Shown here: positions 12,801-23,697 of the stretch, in pieces
Position numbering within the stretch: the first letter of the stretch is position 1
Layout: each line of letters starts with the position of its first letter
NCBI RefSeq assembly: GCF_037392515.1
Contig: NC_090290.1
Location: 31,579,753 to 31,643,752 of the forward strand
From: Haliotis asinina
Taxonomy: Eukaryota > Mollusca > Gastropoda > Lepetellida > Haliotidae
Reading direction: 5' to 3'
DNA length: 64,000 nucleotides
Translations under genes and position numbers: made by a program
The notes under the pieces: model-generated
What the model saw: only the letters and a program-made list of their open reading frames with translations
What the model was told of the DNA's origin: nothing
The model's database searches: none

Positions 12801-15800
12801 ACCTCCTTCCAAACCTGTAACGCATATGCAGTTCACTATCCGTATAGCCGAAAATGTTTAAATCGTTAACTCTATAAACTTTCTCTTGTCCTTGGTTCTT
12901 AACGCACCATGAACAAGGCCTTAGGTGTTTGGTTGAATGACCAATGCCATCTTGCTGATGTAAAGAACCAGGTTAACTATTTAGCGGCAATCCGTTGGTG
13001 TGTTAACTTGAATGCCAAGATAATGTTTGGTTAAAGATTACTGGGTTTTGAGAAACGCTTTCAACACTTGTTAACTTTAATGGGTGCTTAAGAGGATTTA
13101 ACCAGTGGTTAAAAGATAACCGAGTTTTGAACAACTAGGCCCTGGATGTCAGCATGATATCGTGGAGACAGGAGTTGCCTCCCATTTCATAAATGTACAT
13201 AGGCCACCACTCACATCTTCATAGATGATCATGTTTGCCCTCAAAGATCAAGTGATTTTCTCTAATGCTCTTCTCAGAATCAATTCTTTGCGTAGCAAAA
13301 AGTTCAGAATACACTTGTGGATAACTATAGGCTGTTATCTGCTATGGAGAATTGTCAGAATGGGCTAGAATAACTCAACATCTCTACTTCATCAGAACAG
13401 CGTCTGATTCTGGGACTGAGGGGTCATCTTCCTGTGCAGGATGGATACACCAAGTAATGATGACAATAGTGTTCGTGACACATACTCACTTTGGGTTAAA
13501 ATCATATTGACTGATTACAAATACTTCAGTATATATATTTGGTGATAATTGCTTTGTTTTTGGTAAATATAACATCATGCTACATACTGGCAGCAATCAT
13601 GAGTAAATGTCGTTGATTCTGATGATATCATTGCTGATTACACGATGCCATTTAGAAAGTGGTCAAATGCAACATATGTCATATTTGGGATTTCACTTTC
13701 TTAGTAAAGTACAAATTCTAGTACTTTTTTCGGTTGAGTCCCATCCGCGATTCGAACCCGCACCCTCAGAGTCAGGCACCTAATCGCCAGCACACAAAGT
13801 CAGCCGTCTAGCCCGCTCAGCCACCGTGACTTCCAAAAATGAAAGTCGGACAACTGGTAGTCTAGACTGCGTACTTTGTGTACCCCTCTGATGAGTGTAA
13901 ATTGGCACGGCTCCCACGGCCGAAAGCTATGATTACACGATGCCATTTAGAAAGTGGAAGTCGCGGTGGCTGAGCGGGCTAGGCGGCTGACTTTGTGTGC
14001 TGGCGATTAGGTGCCTGACTCTGAGGGTGCGGGTTCGAATCCCGGATGGGACTCAACCGAAAAAAGTACTAGAATTTGTACTTTATTAAGAAAGTGAAAT
14101 CCCAAATATGACATATGTTGCATTTGACCACTTTCTAAATGGCATCGTGTAATCATAGCTTTCGGCCGTGGGAGCCGTGCCAATTTACACTCATCAGAGG
14201 GGTACACAAAGTACGCAGTCTAGACTACCAGTTGTCCGACTTTCATTTTTGGAAGTCGCGGTGGCTGAGCGGGCTAGGTGCCTGACTCTGAGGGTGCGGG
14301 TTCGAATCCCGGATGGGACTCAACCGAAAAAAGTACTAGAATTTGTACTTTACTAAGAAAGTGAAATCCCAAATATGACATATGTTGCATCATTGATTCT
14401 GCATGATGGAAACAGGTAAACGAATATCATTGCTTACTACAGTGTATGAAATAAGGCCCAAGCAACTGCCTGAGATGGGCTAGACTTCTGATGTACTGTC
14501 GAAATTTACAGTTAGCCAGCCCGATGGTCTTGTAATACATTTAGATGAAACATGTTTCATTAAACTCAACATTTCTTAAAATCTGTTTATTAACATTGAA
14601 CATTACCCTCACTACAACTAGGAGTTGTATTTCCCTGAAAGTGATTGTTGTGAACAGTTAGACAGTAAGTGCATGTCTCAGGTTCATTAAAATATTCACT
14701 GCACCTAAAAATTGTGTTAGTTTCTTATGAACGTCTGGTCTGGTTAAATCCATTTTGGGTCGGTAACATTTTGAAGTTGCCATCCCAGATGTCTTGCTGG
14801 GTTTTTGGCATATTTCATGCACTGGTTACTATCTCAAATGCATTTTGCAATTGACATCAGGTTGATTGACTAATTCCTAGAAATGTGGATGGTCCTCACT
14901 ATATTTCCAGGTGTATATGGTATACCTTGCTCATGTAGTTATCAGTATCACATCAATACACCCAGGTTCTCATCTACAACGGACAACTGGACATCATTAT
15001 TGCAGTTCCGCTGACAGAGGCTTGGCTCCAGACTGTCCCATGGAAGGGTCTTGAAGAATACAAGAAGGCACCAAAACTCATCTGGAAAGTTAACCCCAAT
15101 GATACAGAAGTGGCAGGATACGTGCGGCAAGTCGGGAACTTTTATCAGGTACAACACTTCACAGTTATCACTTGTTATTATCAGGTGAAGTGATGTATGA
15201 GTCTGCCTCTCATGTAACGGGTCTGTGGTTCATTTCCCCACCCCCCCACCCAATCCAGTCCATCTGTGGTTCATCCTCCCTCCCAATCTGCTAGTGGTTC
15301 ATCACCCATCCAATCTGACAGTGGTTTATCCTCACGTCCAGTCTACCAGTGGTTCATTCATCCATCCAGTCTGCCAGTGGTTCATCGTCCTGTCCAATCT
15401 GACAGTGGTTCATATCCACCCCACCCCACCCAATCTGTCCTTGCATCCTTGCATCCAGTCTGTCTGTGGTTCCATCGCCAATTCAGTCTACCAGTGGTTC
15501 ACTGTCCCATCCAGTCTGTTAGTGGTTCATCATCCTGTTCAATCTGACAGTGGTTCATCTCCACCCCCCACCCCCCCACCCATCTGTCTGTGGTTCATCC
15601 TCCCATTCAACATGTCTGTGCTTCATCCACCCATCCAGTCTGTTTGTTGTTCATCCCCAATTCAGTCTGCCAGTGGTTCATCCTCTCCACCAGACTGAAA
15701 GTGATTTATCCTCCCATCCAACCTTTTTAAGTAGTTCATTCTTCCATCCAGTCTATCAGTGGTTCATCATCCTGTCCAATCTGACAGTGGTTCATCTTCC

Positions 15801-17046
15801 CAACCCAATCTGTCTGTGGTTCATCCTCTCATCCAATATGTGTGTGGTTCTTCCTCCCATCCAGTCTGTCTGTGGTTCATCCCCCAATTGAGTCTGACAG
15901 TGGTTCATCCTCCCATCCAGTCTGACAGTGGTTCATAATCTTTTAAACTTTTCTGTGGTTCATCACCTAATTCATCCCCATCCAATTCATTCTGACAGTG
16001 GTTCATCCCCCGTCCTATCTGACAGTAATTCATCCTCCTATCCAGTCAGGCAGTGGTTCATCCTCTTATCCAGTTGGACATTGATGTGCTACTGGTGATA
16101 GTGAGTGAGACATAGGTGCTTCAAGTGTTAGTGAGTGAGAGGCATGTGCAACTGGTGTTAGTGAGTGAGACATATTTGCTACTGGAGTTAGTGAGAGGCA
16201 TGTGCTACTGGTGATAGTGAGTGAGACATATGTGCTACTGGTGTTATTGAGTGAGAGACATGTGCTACTGGTGATAGTGAGTGAGAGGCATGTGCTACTT
16301 GTGATAGTGAGTGAGACATATGCGCTACTAGTGTTAATGAGTGAGAGGCATGTGCTACTGGTGATAGTGAATAAAAGACATGCTAGTGGTGACAGTGAGT
16401 GAGACATATGTGGTACTTATGATAGTGAATGAAAGGCATGTGCTACTGGTGTTAGTGAGTGAGAGACATGTGCTACTGGTGATAGTGAGTGAGAGACATA
16501 TGTGCTACTAGTGTTAGTGAGTGAGAGGCATGTGCTACTGGTGACAATGAGTGAGACATGTGCTACTGGTGATAATGAGTGAGACATGTGCTACTGGTGA
16601 TAGTGAGTGAGAAATAGGTGCTACTGGTGACAATGAGTGAGAAATAGGTGCTACTGGTGATAGTGAGTCAGACATGTGCTACTAGTGTTAGTGAGTGAGA
16701 GACATGTGCTACTAGTGTTAGTGAGTGAGAGACATGTGCTACTGGTGATAGTGAGTGAGTGAGAGACATGTGCTACTAGTGACAATGAGTGAGACATGTG
16801 CTACTGGTGATAATAAGTGAGACATGTGCTACTGGTGTTAGTGAGTGAGAGGCATGTGCTACTGGTGACAGTGAGTGAGACGTGCTACTGGTGATAATGA
16901 GTGACACATATGTGCTACTGGTGATAGAGAGTGAGAGACATGTACTACTATTTCAGGTCATAGTGAGGGGAGCTGGCCATATCCTGCCCTATGACCAGCC
17001 TGTCCGTGGCTTTGATATGATCCAGAGGTTTATTGAAGGACGCTAG
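3703..17046 (+). CDS. CPVL: Serine carboxypeptidase, CPVL-like (eight exons, 5' incomplete)
   Basis: This is a lysosomal/secretory serine carboxypeptidase of family S10, which removes C-terminal residues from peptides. Exons are 3703-3825, 4179-4310, 4899-4988, 8126-8215, 8312-8410, 10380-10553, 14966-15148 and 16957-17046. All begin and end in phase 0, together encoding 326 residues plus a TAG stop. The catalytic triad is visible. Ser is the first codon of the first exon (SYAGKY, from the usual GESYAGKY). Asp lies in YNGQLDIII in the seventh exon. His lies in GAGHILPYDQP in the last. RRAIHVGN and VKPWI are further family landmarks. The signal peptide and N-terminal third lie upstream of the window. 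Human CPVL is about 476 residues, so roughly two thirds is here, with an extra ~60 residues from two additional copies of one exon. Confidence 0.92.
4179..4310 (+). CDS. CPVL: CPVL exon, YADF/YFQ segment
   Basis: It follows the acceptor ttgacag and precedes the donor gtgggt. It encodes 44 codons, MFPKYADFMFNIGVLDESER... to QRFGDAFK. The segment lines up with the PGYADFLY...LLDEKQ...YF region I recall from human CPVL. Confidence 0.9.
4899..4988 (+). CDS. CPVL: CPVL cassette exon copy 1 of 3
   Basis: It follows the acceptor ctctcaacag and precedes the donor gtatat. It encodes 30 codons, IFWALILGGKSSFTANVTG... to HYNFLRTE. It shares the pattern [L]xxG...NVTG...YNF with the exons at 8126 and 8312, and keeps the same phase and the N-glycosylation sequon NVT. 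It lies upstream of a 1.1-kb minisatellite. It may be an alternative exon, or may be included constitutively. Confidence 0.75.
4989..8125 (+). other. CPVL intron holding a 42-bp minisatellite
   Basis: Apart from the array at about 5760-6865, I see AT-rich unique sequence. There is one open, splice-flanked segment (7070-7163) that faintly resembles the cassette exon, described under findings. No other gene is visible. Confidence 0.7.
5760..6865 (+). repeat. 42-bp minisatellite
   Basis: About 26 copies of a 42-bp unit (accaactgattctgatacac plus ccattgcctgttgatgttct and ca). Because 42 is divisible by three, several frames stay open on both strands. On + it reads as a 14-residue repeat of the type LTPTDSVTPVPVDV. 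Its position inside the CPVL intron and the absence of flanking splice structure argue against coding use. Confidence 0.9.
8126..8215 (+). CDS. CPVL: CPVL cassette exon copy 2 of 3
   Basis: It follows the acceptor tttcttacag and precedes the donor gtagaa. It encodes 30 codons, IMGKVLNNGQDAYFYNVTG... to LYNFILSK. It has the same length as copy 1, the same phase 0/0 and the same NVTG sequon. Only 96 bp of intron separate it from copy 3. Confidence 0.78.
8312..8410 (+). CDS. CPVL: CPVL cassette exon copy 3 of 3 (closest to the family consensus)
   Basis: It follows the acceptor attactccag and precedes the donor gtaaat. It encodes 33 codons, VFDELLNGDLTPGPPYFQNV... to YYNFLLTT. This copy best matches the LLDGDL...YFQNVTG..NYYNFL segment I remember from vertebrate CPVL, so it is probably the ancestral version. 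Confidence 0.9.
8411..10379 (+). other. CPVL intron, no recognised feature
   Basis: AT-rich unique-looking sequence with short ORFs only. I see no transposon or gene. Confidence 0.6.
10380..10553 (+). CDS. CPVL: CPVL exon, RRAIHVGN segment
   Basis: It follows the acceptor attttctccag and precedes the donor gttggt. It encodes 58 codons from EPAAFNYYGPF through RRAIHVGNLTYNDG to SVKPWIATLMDNYK. The VRxAIHVGN block and the VKPW motif are strong S10/CPVL landmarks. Confidence 0.94.
13636..13935 (-). repeat. tRNA-derived SINE copy 1 (inverted)
   Basis: A tRNA-related head at 13737-13832 on the minus strand carries an A-box-like (tggctgagcggg) and a B-box-like (ggttcgaatc) motif. It is followed by a tail ending in the tgcaacatatgtcat region. 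It is the reverse complement of the copies at 13936-14154 and 14155-14392. The acceptor and T stems do not pair properly, so it is not a functional tRNA. Confidence 0.75.
13936..14154 (+). repeat. tRNA-derived SINE copy 2
   Basis: The tRNA-like head runs about 13960-14053, with A box tggctgagcggg and B box ggttcgaatccc, followed by a tail. Over about 200 bp it is inverted and nearly identical to copy 1, so the pair could fold into a long hairpin. It resembles a Leu-type tRNA with a long variable arm, but the stems have decayed. Confidence 0.75.
14155..14392 (+). repeat. tRNA-derived SINE copy 3 (internally deleted)
   Basis: The head at about 14255-14320 lacks a ~28-nt internal stretch (between the A box and gtgcctgac) present in the other two copies. 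The flanking block 14155-14250 is the inverted counterpart of 13837-13935. Confidence 0.72.
14966..15148 (+). CDS. CPVL: CPVL exon carrying the catalytic aspartate
   Basis: It follows the acceptor atacacccag and precedes the donor gtacaa. It encodes 61 codons beginning VLIYNGQLDIIIAVPLTEAW and ending VRQVGNFYQ. The Asp of NGQLD is the expected triad residue. Confidence 0.95.
15235..16080 (+). repeat. ~28-30-bp minisatellite (tggttcatc type)
   Basis: Degenerate copies of a unit like catccagtctgtctgtggtt plus catcctcc, in the last CPVL intron. Irregular lengths and C-runs interrupt it. Confidence 0.88.
16080..16945 (+). repeat. 30-bp minisatellite abutting the last CPVL exon
   Basis: About 28 copies of a 30-bp unit (gtgctactggtgatagtgag plus tgagagacat). 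The array runs to within about 12 bp of the final acceptor at 16956, so the branch-point/pyrimidine-tract region is repeat-derived and purine-rich. Confidence 0.9.
16957..17046 (+). CDS. CPVL: CPVL terminal exon with catalytic histidine
   Basis: It follows the acceptor ctactatttcag. It encodes VIVRGAGHILPYDQPVRGFD... and ends EGR-TAG: 29 codons plus stop. The GHILPYDQP motif contains the triad His. Confidence 0.95.
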   Translation, partial: VIVRGAGHILPYDQPVRGFDMIQRFIEGR

Positions 17047-17204
17047 ACAGCAAATCCCCTAAGGTCTTCTCGCTGCTGCTGATGTTTTTTTATTAATTAT
17101 GTGTCATAATTTGTGTCCATACTTTCAGAGCACATATTTTTCTAGAAATATATGTACATATGATAGTCTAGTTTGTATATTTTGATGAAATGATTAACTT
17201 TGAA

Positions 17205-17210
17205 AATAAA
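17205..17210 (+). terminator. CPVL poly(A) signal
   Basis: The hexamer AATAAA lies 159 bp after the TAG stop, in an AT-rich 3' UTR. Confidence 0.75.
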
Positions 17211-18330
17211 GTATATTAGTCCATTTTACAATTGTTTAGTGTGTATTTCACAGAGCACACAGATGAAACATACAAATGACAATGAGTGCAGTCAGTTTAT
17301 GGCCTAAACGTAAACTACTCACCAGACAACTTCTTCAAGATTGCGGCTAATTTGAAGATGTTTGAACTAGTACACCATTAACTAGTTTGCTGATTCCTCT
17401 GATGTACCGAAGACTGGAGGAAAATAGTATCTCCATCTCCATCAATATTTCACTAATTTTGTGGAAACCGTCATAGATTTGTAAATGTCAGTAACTAACC
17501 AATATTGTGTGGTAATGCTGTACACAGTAATGTTTGGAGTTGTTTCATAGTGTGCTGTTTTAGAAGAACGCTCCAACAAGTACTGACATGGACATGATGT
17601 AGCAGGAATGTTGTTGAAAATAGTCGGGAACAAGAAACACTATACAAAGATGATGAGATTTCACCATACCAGTACTGTGTTCATGAAGGTGGCACTATGT
17701 GAGATTTGTTACGGATTGCCCAAGTAAAGAATCATTTGAATAATGAATTCTTGACAAGGCAGCATAGATGTAGGTATACTATGTCAACAGATACACTTCA
17801 TAACAGAGTTTGGGCAAGCTGTGACGTCAGTCTGTAGCCACTTACTCAGAGGTGATGGTGCTTATGTACACAAGGAACTTTATAAAGCACTCCCTGTAGT
17901 TGTGCAATGATAGATTTTCAACACATTATGGAAAAACGTGAGTTTTTCTGAACCAAGCCACATCCAGACAGGAGGATCCTATTGTTGCACATGACAACAA
18001 TCATGTCTTAGATATGCTCCAAAGGGTTAAGTTCAGGCTCATTCAGTCATGAGATATGTCAGTGACTGCTTAATTCAGTTCTTTATGTATAATTATCAGG
18101 GGTGGATCCAAGAATTAGGAGAAGAATGGGCGCACATCAATGATGAAGTACAATAGTTATTTGGAAGTGTCCTATCCCATCCCCTCTTGTTTGCCCCTAT
18201 ATATATTTCATTATTTATATTTAGTAACAACAAGCTCTTGGACTTAGCTGCAGTGGCTAGGAATCTACTGCCTTGAGAGGTTTAGAAACATGTTTTGTCC
18301 TGGAATGATGAAGCATGAAAGTGAAATAGC
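17211..18330. other. Intergenic gap between convergent CPVL and GALNT
   Basis: About 1.1 kb of AT-rich sequence with no convincing gene. Only ORFs of about 60 codons are present. Confidence 0.6.
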
Positions 18331-18336
18331 TTTATT
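18331..18336 (-). terminator. GALNT poly(A) signal
   Basis: AATAAA on the minus strand (tttatt on plus), about 205 bp beyond the GALNT stop. Confidence 0.6.
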
Positions 18337-18542
18337 CCCTTTGATGACCAGAAGGAAGGTAGTCATCACTGTTTTGTTTTAATATGTTGATATACATATA
18401 TCTAATTTACACATTTTCCACTGGAAAAGAAAACTAAATCAAAAATATGTTTGAAGTGTAACAAAATGAAAACCGAACAATTGTTTATCTGCAGTTCTTT
18501 CACACAATTCTTTCACTCTCATTCGAAGATCTTAATCTTTCA

Positions 18543-18662
18543 TTACTCCATTGTCCAAGTCCACTTTTGATTTGATTGTCCCGTGCAGTTGGATAGCGTT
18601 AATCCATGATGCATTATGAAAGAAAAGCAGGTATTTGTTGCCACATGGAGGAGCGACCGGTC
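18543..18662 (-). CDS. GALNT last exon (lectin gamma repeat)
   Basis: It follows the minus-strand acceptor tttctgttgtag. It encodes [20 protein letters not shown]..., then [14 protein letters not shown] and TME-TAA. CxxF...LxxC plus the QxW motif (QKW) is the ricin-lectin subdomain signature. Frame continues from the previous exon at phase 0. Confidence 0.82.
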   Translation of the reverse strand, partial: DRSLLHVATNTCFSFIMHHGLTLSNCTGQSNQKWTWTME

Positions 18663-21600
18663 CTACAACAGAAAAATGACAGGAGTGAGTGAATTATGTT
18701 TAACAAGTGGTCCTCAGTATGCCAACCACATCCAGGGCTGCTGTAACAGCATTACAGGCTTATGGTCACAGGAATACAGTGTAGTGGTTGTCTCCTTACA
18801 TCAAGTCACGATCTTCATAGATTATTAGCATTAGTGAAATGTGAAGATCGGGGTTAGAAGTGGGCACGAATACATGCTTGTGCTAAAAGGCGTCTGACGG
18901 GATGGGTGGTCAGACTTGCTAACATGTTTGTCTCGTGTCATCGTATCCCCATTGCGTAAAATCGATGCTCATGCTGTTGCTGACTGGATTATCTGGCCCA
19001 GACTCTATTATCGACCGCAGCCATAGCTAGATATTGCAACATAACACCCGACCAATCACAAGTCTACAAGACTGTTCTTTGAGCTGAGTGCCCCACAAAA
19101 CATAATTAATAACATACGACACCTGTATGTTTCAAGCTACAAAGATATTCTGATGTTGAACTTAGTGTAATTTAAAATACAGCAAAATGAATCAGCCATG
19201 TACAACACTATGTACAACAAAAGAGATACATGTAGGTATTTGTTGCTACATGAAGGTATGTCCACATTTTACCTCTCTATATCGGAATATCTGGGTTGTA
19301 CTGTTGCTGCAGGGAGGTAAAATGAACTTTCCCTTTGAAAAGTCAACACAGTTTAGTCCCTGCCTGATCTGCCCCGACTTCATGAAGTACCACATCTGGA
19401 AATAGAAGTCAACTTCCAGCATATTTGCTGTCAATGACATTATCTATTGGCCATGTTTGTGGAGAAGTTTCGTAAACTAGATACGTAATGTGATTATAGC
19501 ACGAAGGCTGTAATCCATTTCCACGTAGTATCCAGTGATGTAATCCTCCAAAGTTCTTTATGACTAAAGCATCTTACATGTCATAAATATATACTTCTTC
19601 AAATAAAGTAAAGCAAAAGTAGTTTTCAGATGTATACTTTTTGCATAATCTAAAAATTCAACAGCTCTTAACACAGGTTAACAGATTGGGCACACATGGT
19701 GTACTCAACGACGGTCAGTGCCGTCCCACAGGCGCTAACAGTCCACACTAGCAAAACTGGAATTGCCACACTGAAAGCGAAGCTGGACTCTAGATTGTCA
19801 CACGAAAGACACAGGTTCATTTCTCAACAATTTGCTAAGCCATTTCTGGACTTCCCTAACTGTGTAACTGCGTCAAGACACAGATGTATCTGTAACAATC
19901 CTTGAAGAACGTACCCAATTTTGCAGTATACCAGCATTTAGTCAGGCCCTTGAAGTACTTACCCGATTTTCTTTCTTTCAGCATTTCGTCAGATCTTTGA
20001 AGAACTTACCCGATTTACTTTGTTTCAGCATTTCGTCAGACCCTTGAAGTACTTACCCGACTTGCTCTATACCAGCATTTCGTCAGATCCTTGAAGTACT
20101 TACCCGATTTACTTTCTTTCAGCATTTCGTCAGACCCTTGAAGAACTTTCCCGATTTACTTTCTTTCAGCATTTCGTCAGACCCTTGAAGTACTTACCCG
20201 ATTTACTTTCTTTCAGCATTTCGTCAGACCCTTGAAGAACTTACCCGATTTACTTTCTTTCAGCATTTCGTCAGATCCTTGAAGTACTTACCCGATTTAC
20301 TTTCTTTCAGCATTTCGTCAGATCCTTGAAGTACTTACCCGATTTGCTCTATACCAGCATTTCGTCAAGAACCAACCCTCTAGACAACGGTTCTTTAGGA
20401 GCAGATCTATTTTTAGCTGAAACATAATATATACGGAGAAACGAAATAAACAATTTTATTGATGCATAAGACACCATCAAGTAATTGTAGAGGTCAAGTT
20501 AACAAATAGTCATAACTGCTGTGAAGTAAAGGAAATGCTCCTGTGCTCTTTGGCAAAATATACAAGATCCAGGATCTAGGCATGGGTCAACGTAAAAGTG
20601 AAAACGTCAATTGGAAACAAATTCGTTTTGAGTATTTTCAAATTCTGATATTTTCGTTTTGTTTGTTTTGTTTGTTGTTTTAACTGGTGGCGGTCTGGTG
20701 GCGGTCTGTAAATGATCGAGCTTGATGTACGCAACTGGGAAACGAAGACACATGCCAACCAAGTCAGCGAGCCTGACCACCTGATACTGTTAGTCGCCTC
20801 TTACAACAAGCAGAGGTTGCTGAAGATCTCTCGCATATATCCAACTGACGAGAAGGAGGAGGGGGGTTTGGATTCATAGCCATTCCCATGAGATCCGACT
20901 CCACATGTTATACTTCCTGTTTACAAAACTGTCTTACCATTCCTTTATTAGTGGCATACTTTGGATTCAAACCACGTGAATAGATGTTCTTCATAAACCA
21001 GTCAAAACTCTTACAATTAAGTTTCTTCTTAAGTTGCAACCTTTGTCGTATATCTCCTACATCAGTTTTCTGCAATAGAAGGATTGAGTAAGTCATGCAT
21101 TCGACGAATAAGACCCTACGACCAGTAGATACTTGTACCCTTAAGGGGGATCACCCTACGACCCGTAGATACTTGTACGCTTAAGGGGGAAATCAAACGA
21201 CCAGTAGATATTTGTACCCTTAAGGGGGAACACCCACAACCATTAGATATCTATACGCTTAAGGGGAACAACTACGACCAGTAGATACTTGTACGCTTAA
21301 GGTGGAACACTCACGACCAGTACATACTTGTACCCTTAAGGGGGAATTCTCACGACCAGTAGATACTTGTATGTTTAAGGGGGAACACCCACGACCAGTA
21401 GATACGTGTACACTTAAGGGAGAACATCCACGACCAGTGAAACTTGTACCCTTAAGGGAAACACCTACGACCAGTAGACACTTGCACGTTTAAGGGGAAC
21501 TCGTACTAGTAGCAGATATTTGTACGTTTAAGGGGGAACGCAAACGTCCAGTAGATACTTGTACCCTTAAGGGGAACTCGTATGACCAGTAGATACTTGT

Positions 21601-23605
21601 ACGCTTAAGGGGGAACATCCACGAACAGTAGATAGTTGTACCCTTAAGGGGAACACCCACGACAAGTAGACACTTGCAAGCTTAAGGGCGAACACTCACG
21701 ACCAGTAGATACTTGTATGTTTAACGGGGAACCCCCACTACCAGTAGATACTTGTACCCTTAAGGGACAACACCCACGACCAGTAGATGTTTGTACTCTA
21801 AAGGGAAACACCTACGACCAGTAGACACTTGCACACTTAAGGGGGTACAACCTCCGAAGATTATATACTTGTACGCTTAAGGGTTAACACCCTACGAAGA
21901 GTACATACTTGTACCCTTGAGGGGGAACATCCACGACCAGTAGATGCTTGTACGCTTAAAGGGTCAGTTTGACGCAGGACATCACTGGGCCACTAAACTA
22001 TTAACAAACATCTAAAAGCGTGAGTTCATGCTGATATATGAAAATAAGAAGGGGTATGGATTGTTCCATGGAAGTTGCCTATGACAGTGCGTGACGCTTT
22101 ATACACCACAAGACTGTGTGTCACGCACTATTCATGAGAGGAATGGAGTGAGCATCAGACATGACATCCATCGAGCCCAGGAGCGGAATGAGTTGATCAA
22201 AACAATCACACATAGAAATATGACTGTTATATTATTGATCGTTCTAATAGGCGATCACCGTGACATTTAAAATAGGTTCATGTTGGGTCACGTAGGATAT
22301 TTTAAACAATGTTGTCCCAGAAGTTACAATGACAGATTATAATGGAAAGAGCATCAGAAAAAGGGAATAAAAATACTCTTACAAATGACCTTTGTAAGAG
22401 ATATAATTAAGGAACTGTTCTTTGGTATTGTAAGGTCTTAACGGCAGTTTCCTAAGAGGAATATCCTCACCATGGCATCTGCCTCAAACTGCGTTAATAT
22501 GAGAAAATGGAGGACATCGTGTGGCAGGTCTGCTTCAAGAATAGGGTCAGAATCTGTTGTTTCGAGGGCTGATTCATCCTCTCGAATCCAAGGAGTTCAG
22601 AGGATTTGTCTTAAACTATGCTATGGAGTGTGGTTTCTCCATTTTCCAACAATGGTTGATAGTCAGGAGTGTTTGAAGTGATCCTAGGAATATCAAATGA
22701 ACTACTGGCCTAAAATCAAATGCAAGAATGGCCGCGTTCACAATTAAAGGGTTAACGATTATGGTGCTGTTTGTTCGGGCATTCTAGTCCTCCGTCATGG
22801 CAGTAGGGTGAAGGATCTCACCACGTCTTCAAGACTAAACATTACAGCCTTAGAAAATAAAGTCGTAACGCTTCTAAGACCAGAACAGCTGAGTAGATTT
22901 CTCACGGAGATCGTAGTTAACATACCATGACGCACTTCAATTAGTGCTAGCAGAGCCGAGACCTGAAATTGGACTTCAGAATATTGATGCAACTTCCTAA
23001 CACTATCGAATTCCCACTTCACTCATGAAACGAAAGCTACGTGATGCACAGTCATCTGGACTGACTTTGACTGTCATGCAGACAAAATACGTACATCTGT
23101 TAGCAAAAATACATACAGTGATTGACACAAACAGTCCATGTCTATGTAGATGTATTGCCTGATCAATACACACCACTTGCATGAGACTTGTTTCAGTCCC
23201 TGTCTTAGCCACGGGGCGTTGTGGAATCAGCCGGTATGATGGTGCAAGATATCCTTTCGTACAACCCTACTTTTGTGCACTCGGATTATCAACAGAAACT
23301 GTATTTGGCTGGTTTTAACATTTTGAAACACATGATGCTATATCAACATTATAACAGCTGATAGCAAAATCTTACCGTTTTTTGTCTCTCCAGATAATAG
23401 ACAGCATATTCATCAAGCCACACTTTGGCCAATCTTTCCCTGTTTTTCGCACTACTTTTACCAGTATTGCTGTAAGGCATGCTCAACCTAAACAGATGAG
23501 CTACCATCGAGCACGGCGCCTGTTCCAGACGACCCCCGCATAGCCAGATCTGAAATAGACACACCCCAGCTGTTACCTGGCCCATACAACACCACACACA
23601 CACAC

Positions 23606-23697
<92 letters not shown>

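Larger units (their letters stand above)
10554..14965 (+). other. Large CPVL intron with a SINE cluster
   Basis: Unique AT-rich DNA, with an inverted SINE cluster at 13636-14392. No coding exon is recognisable in the remainder. Confidence 0.65.

Noticed and set aside
13960..14053. Functional tRNA gene
   Set aside because: A and B boxes are present, but acceptor and T stems mispair, and three similar copies share a SINE tail.
15225..15891. 157- and 113-codon plus-strand ORFs
   Set aside because: Low-complexity readings of the tggttcatc minisatellite in the last CPVL intron.
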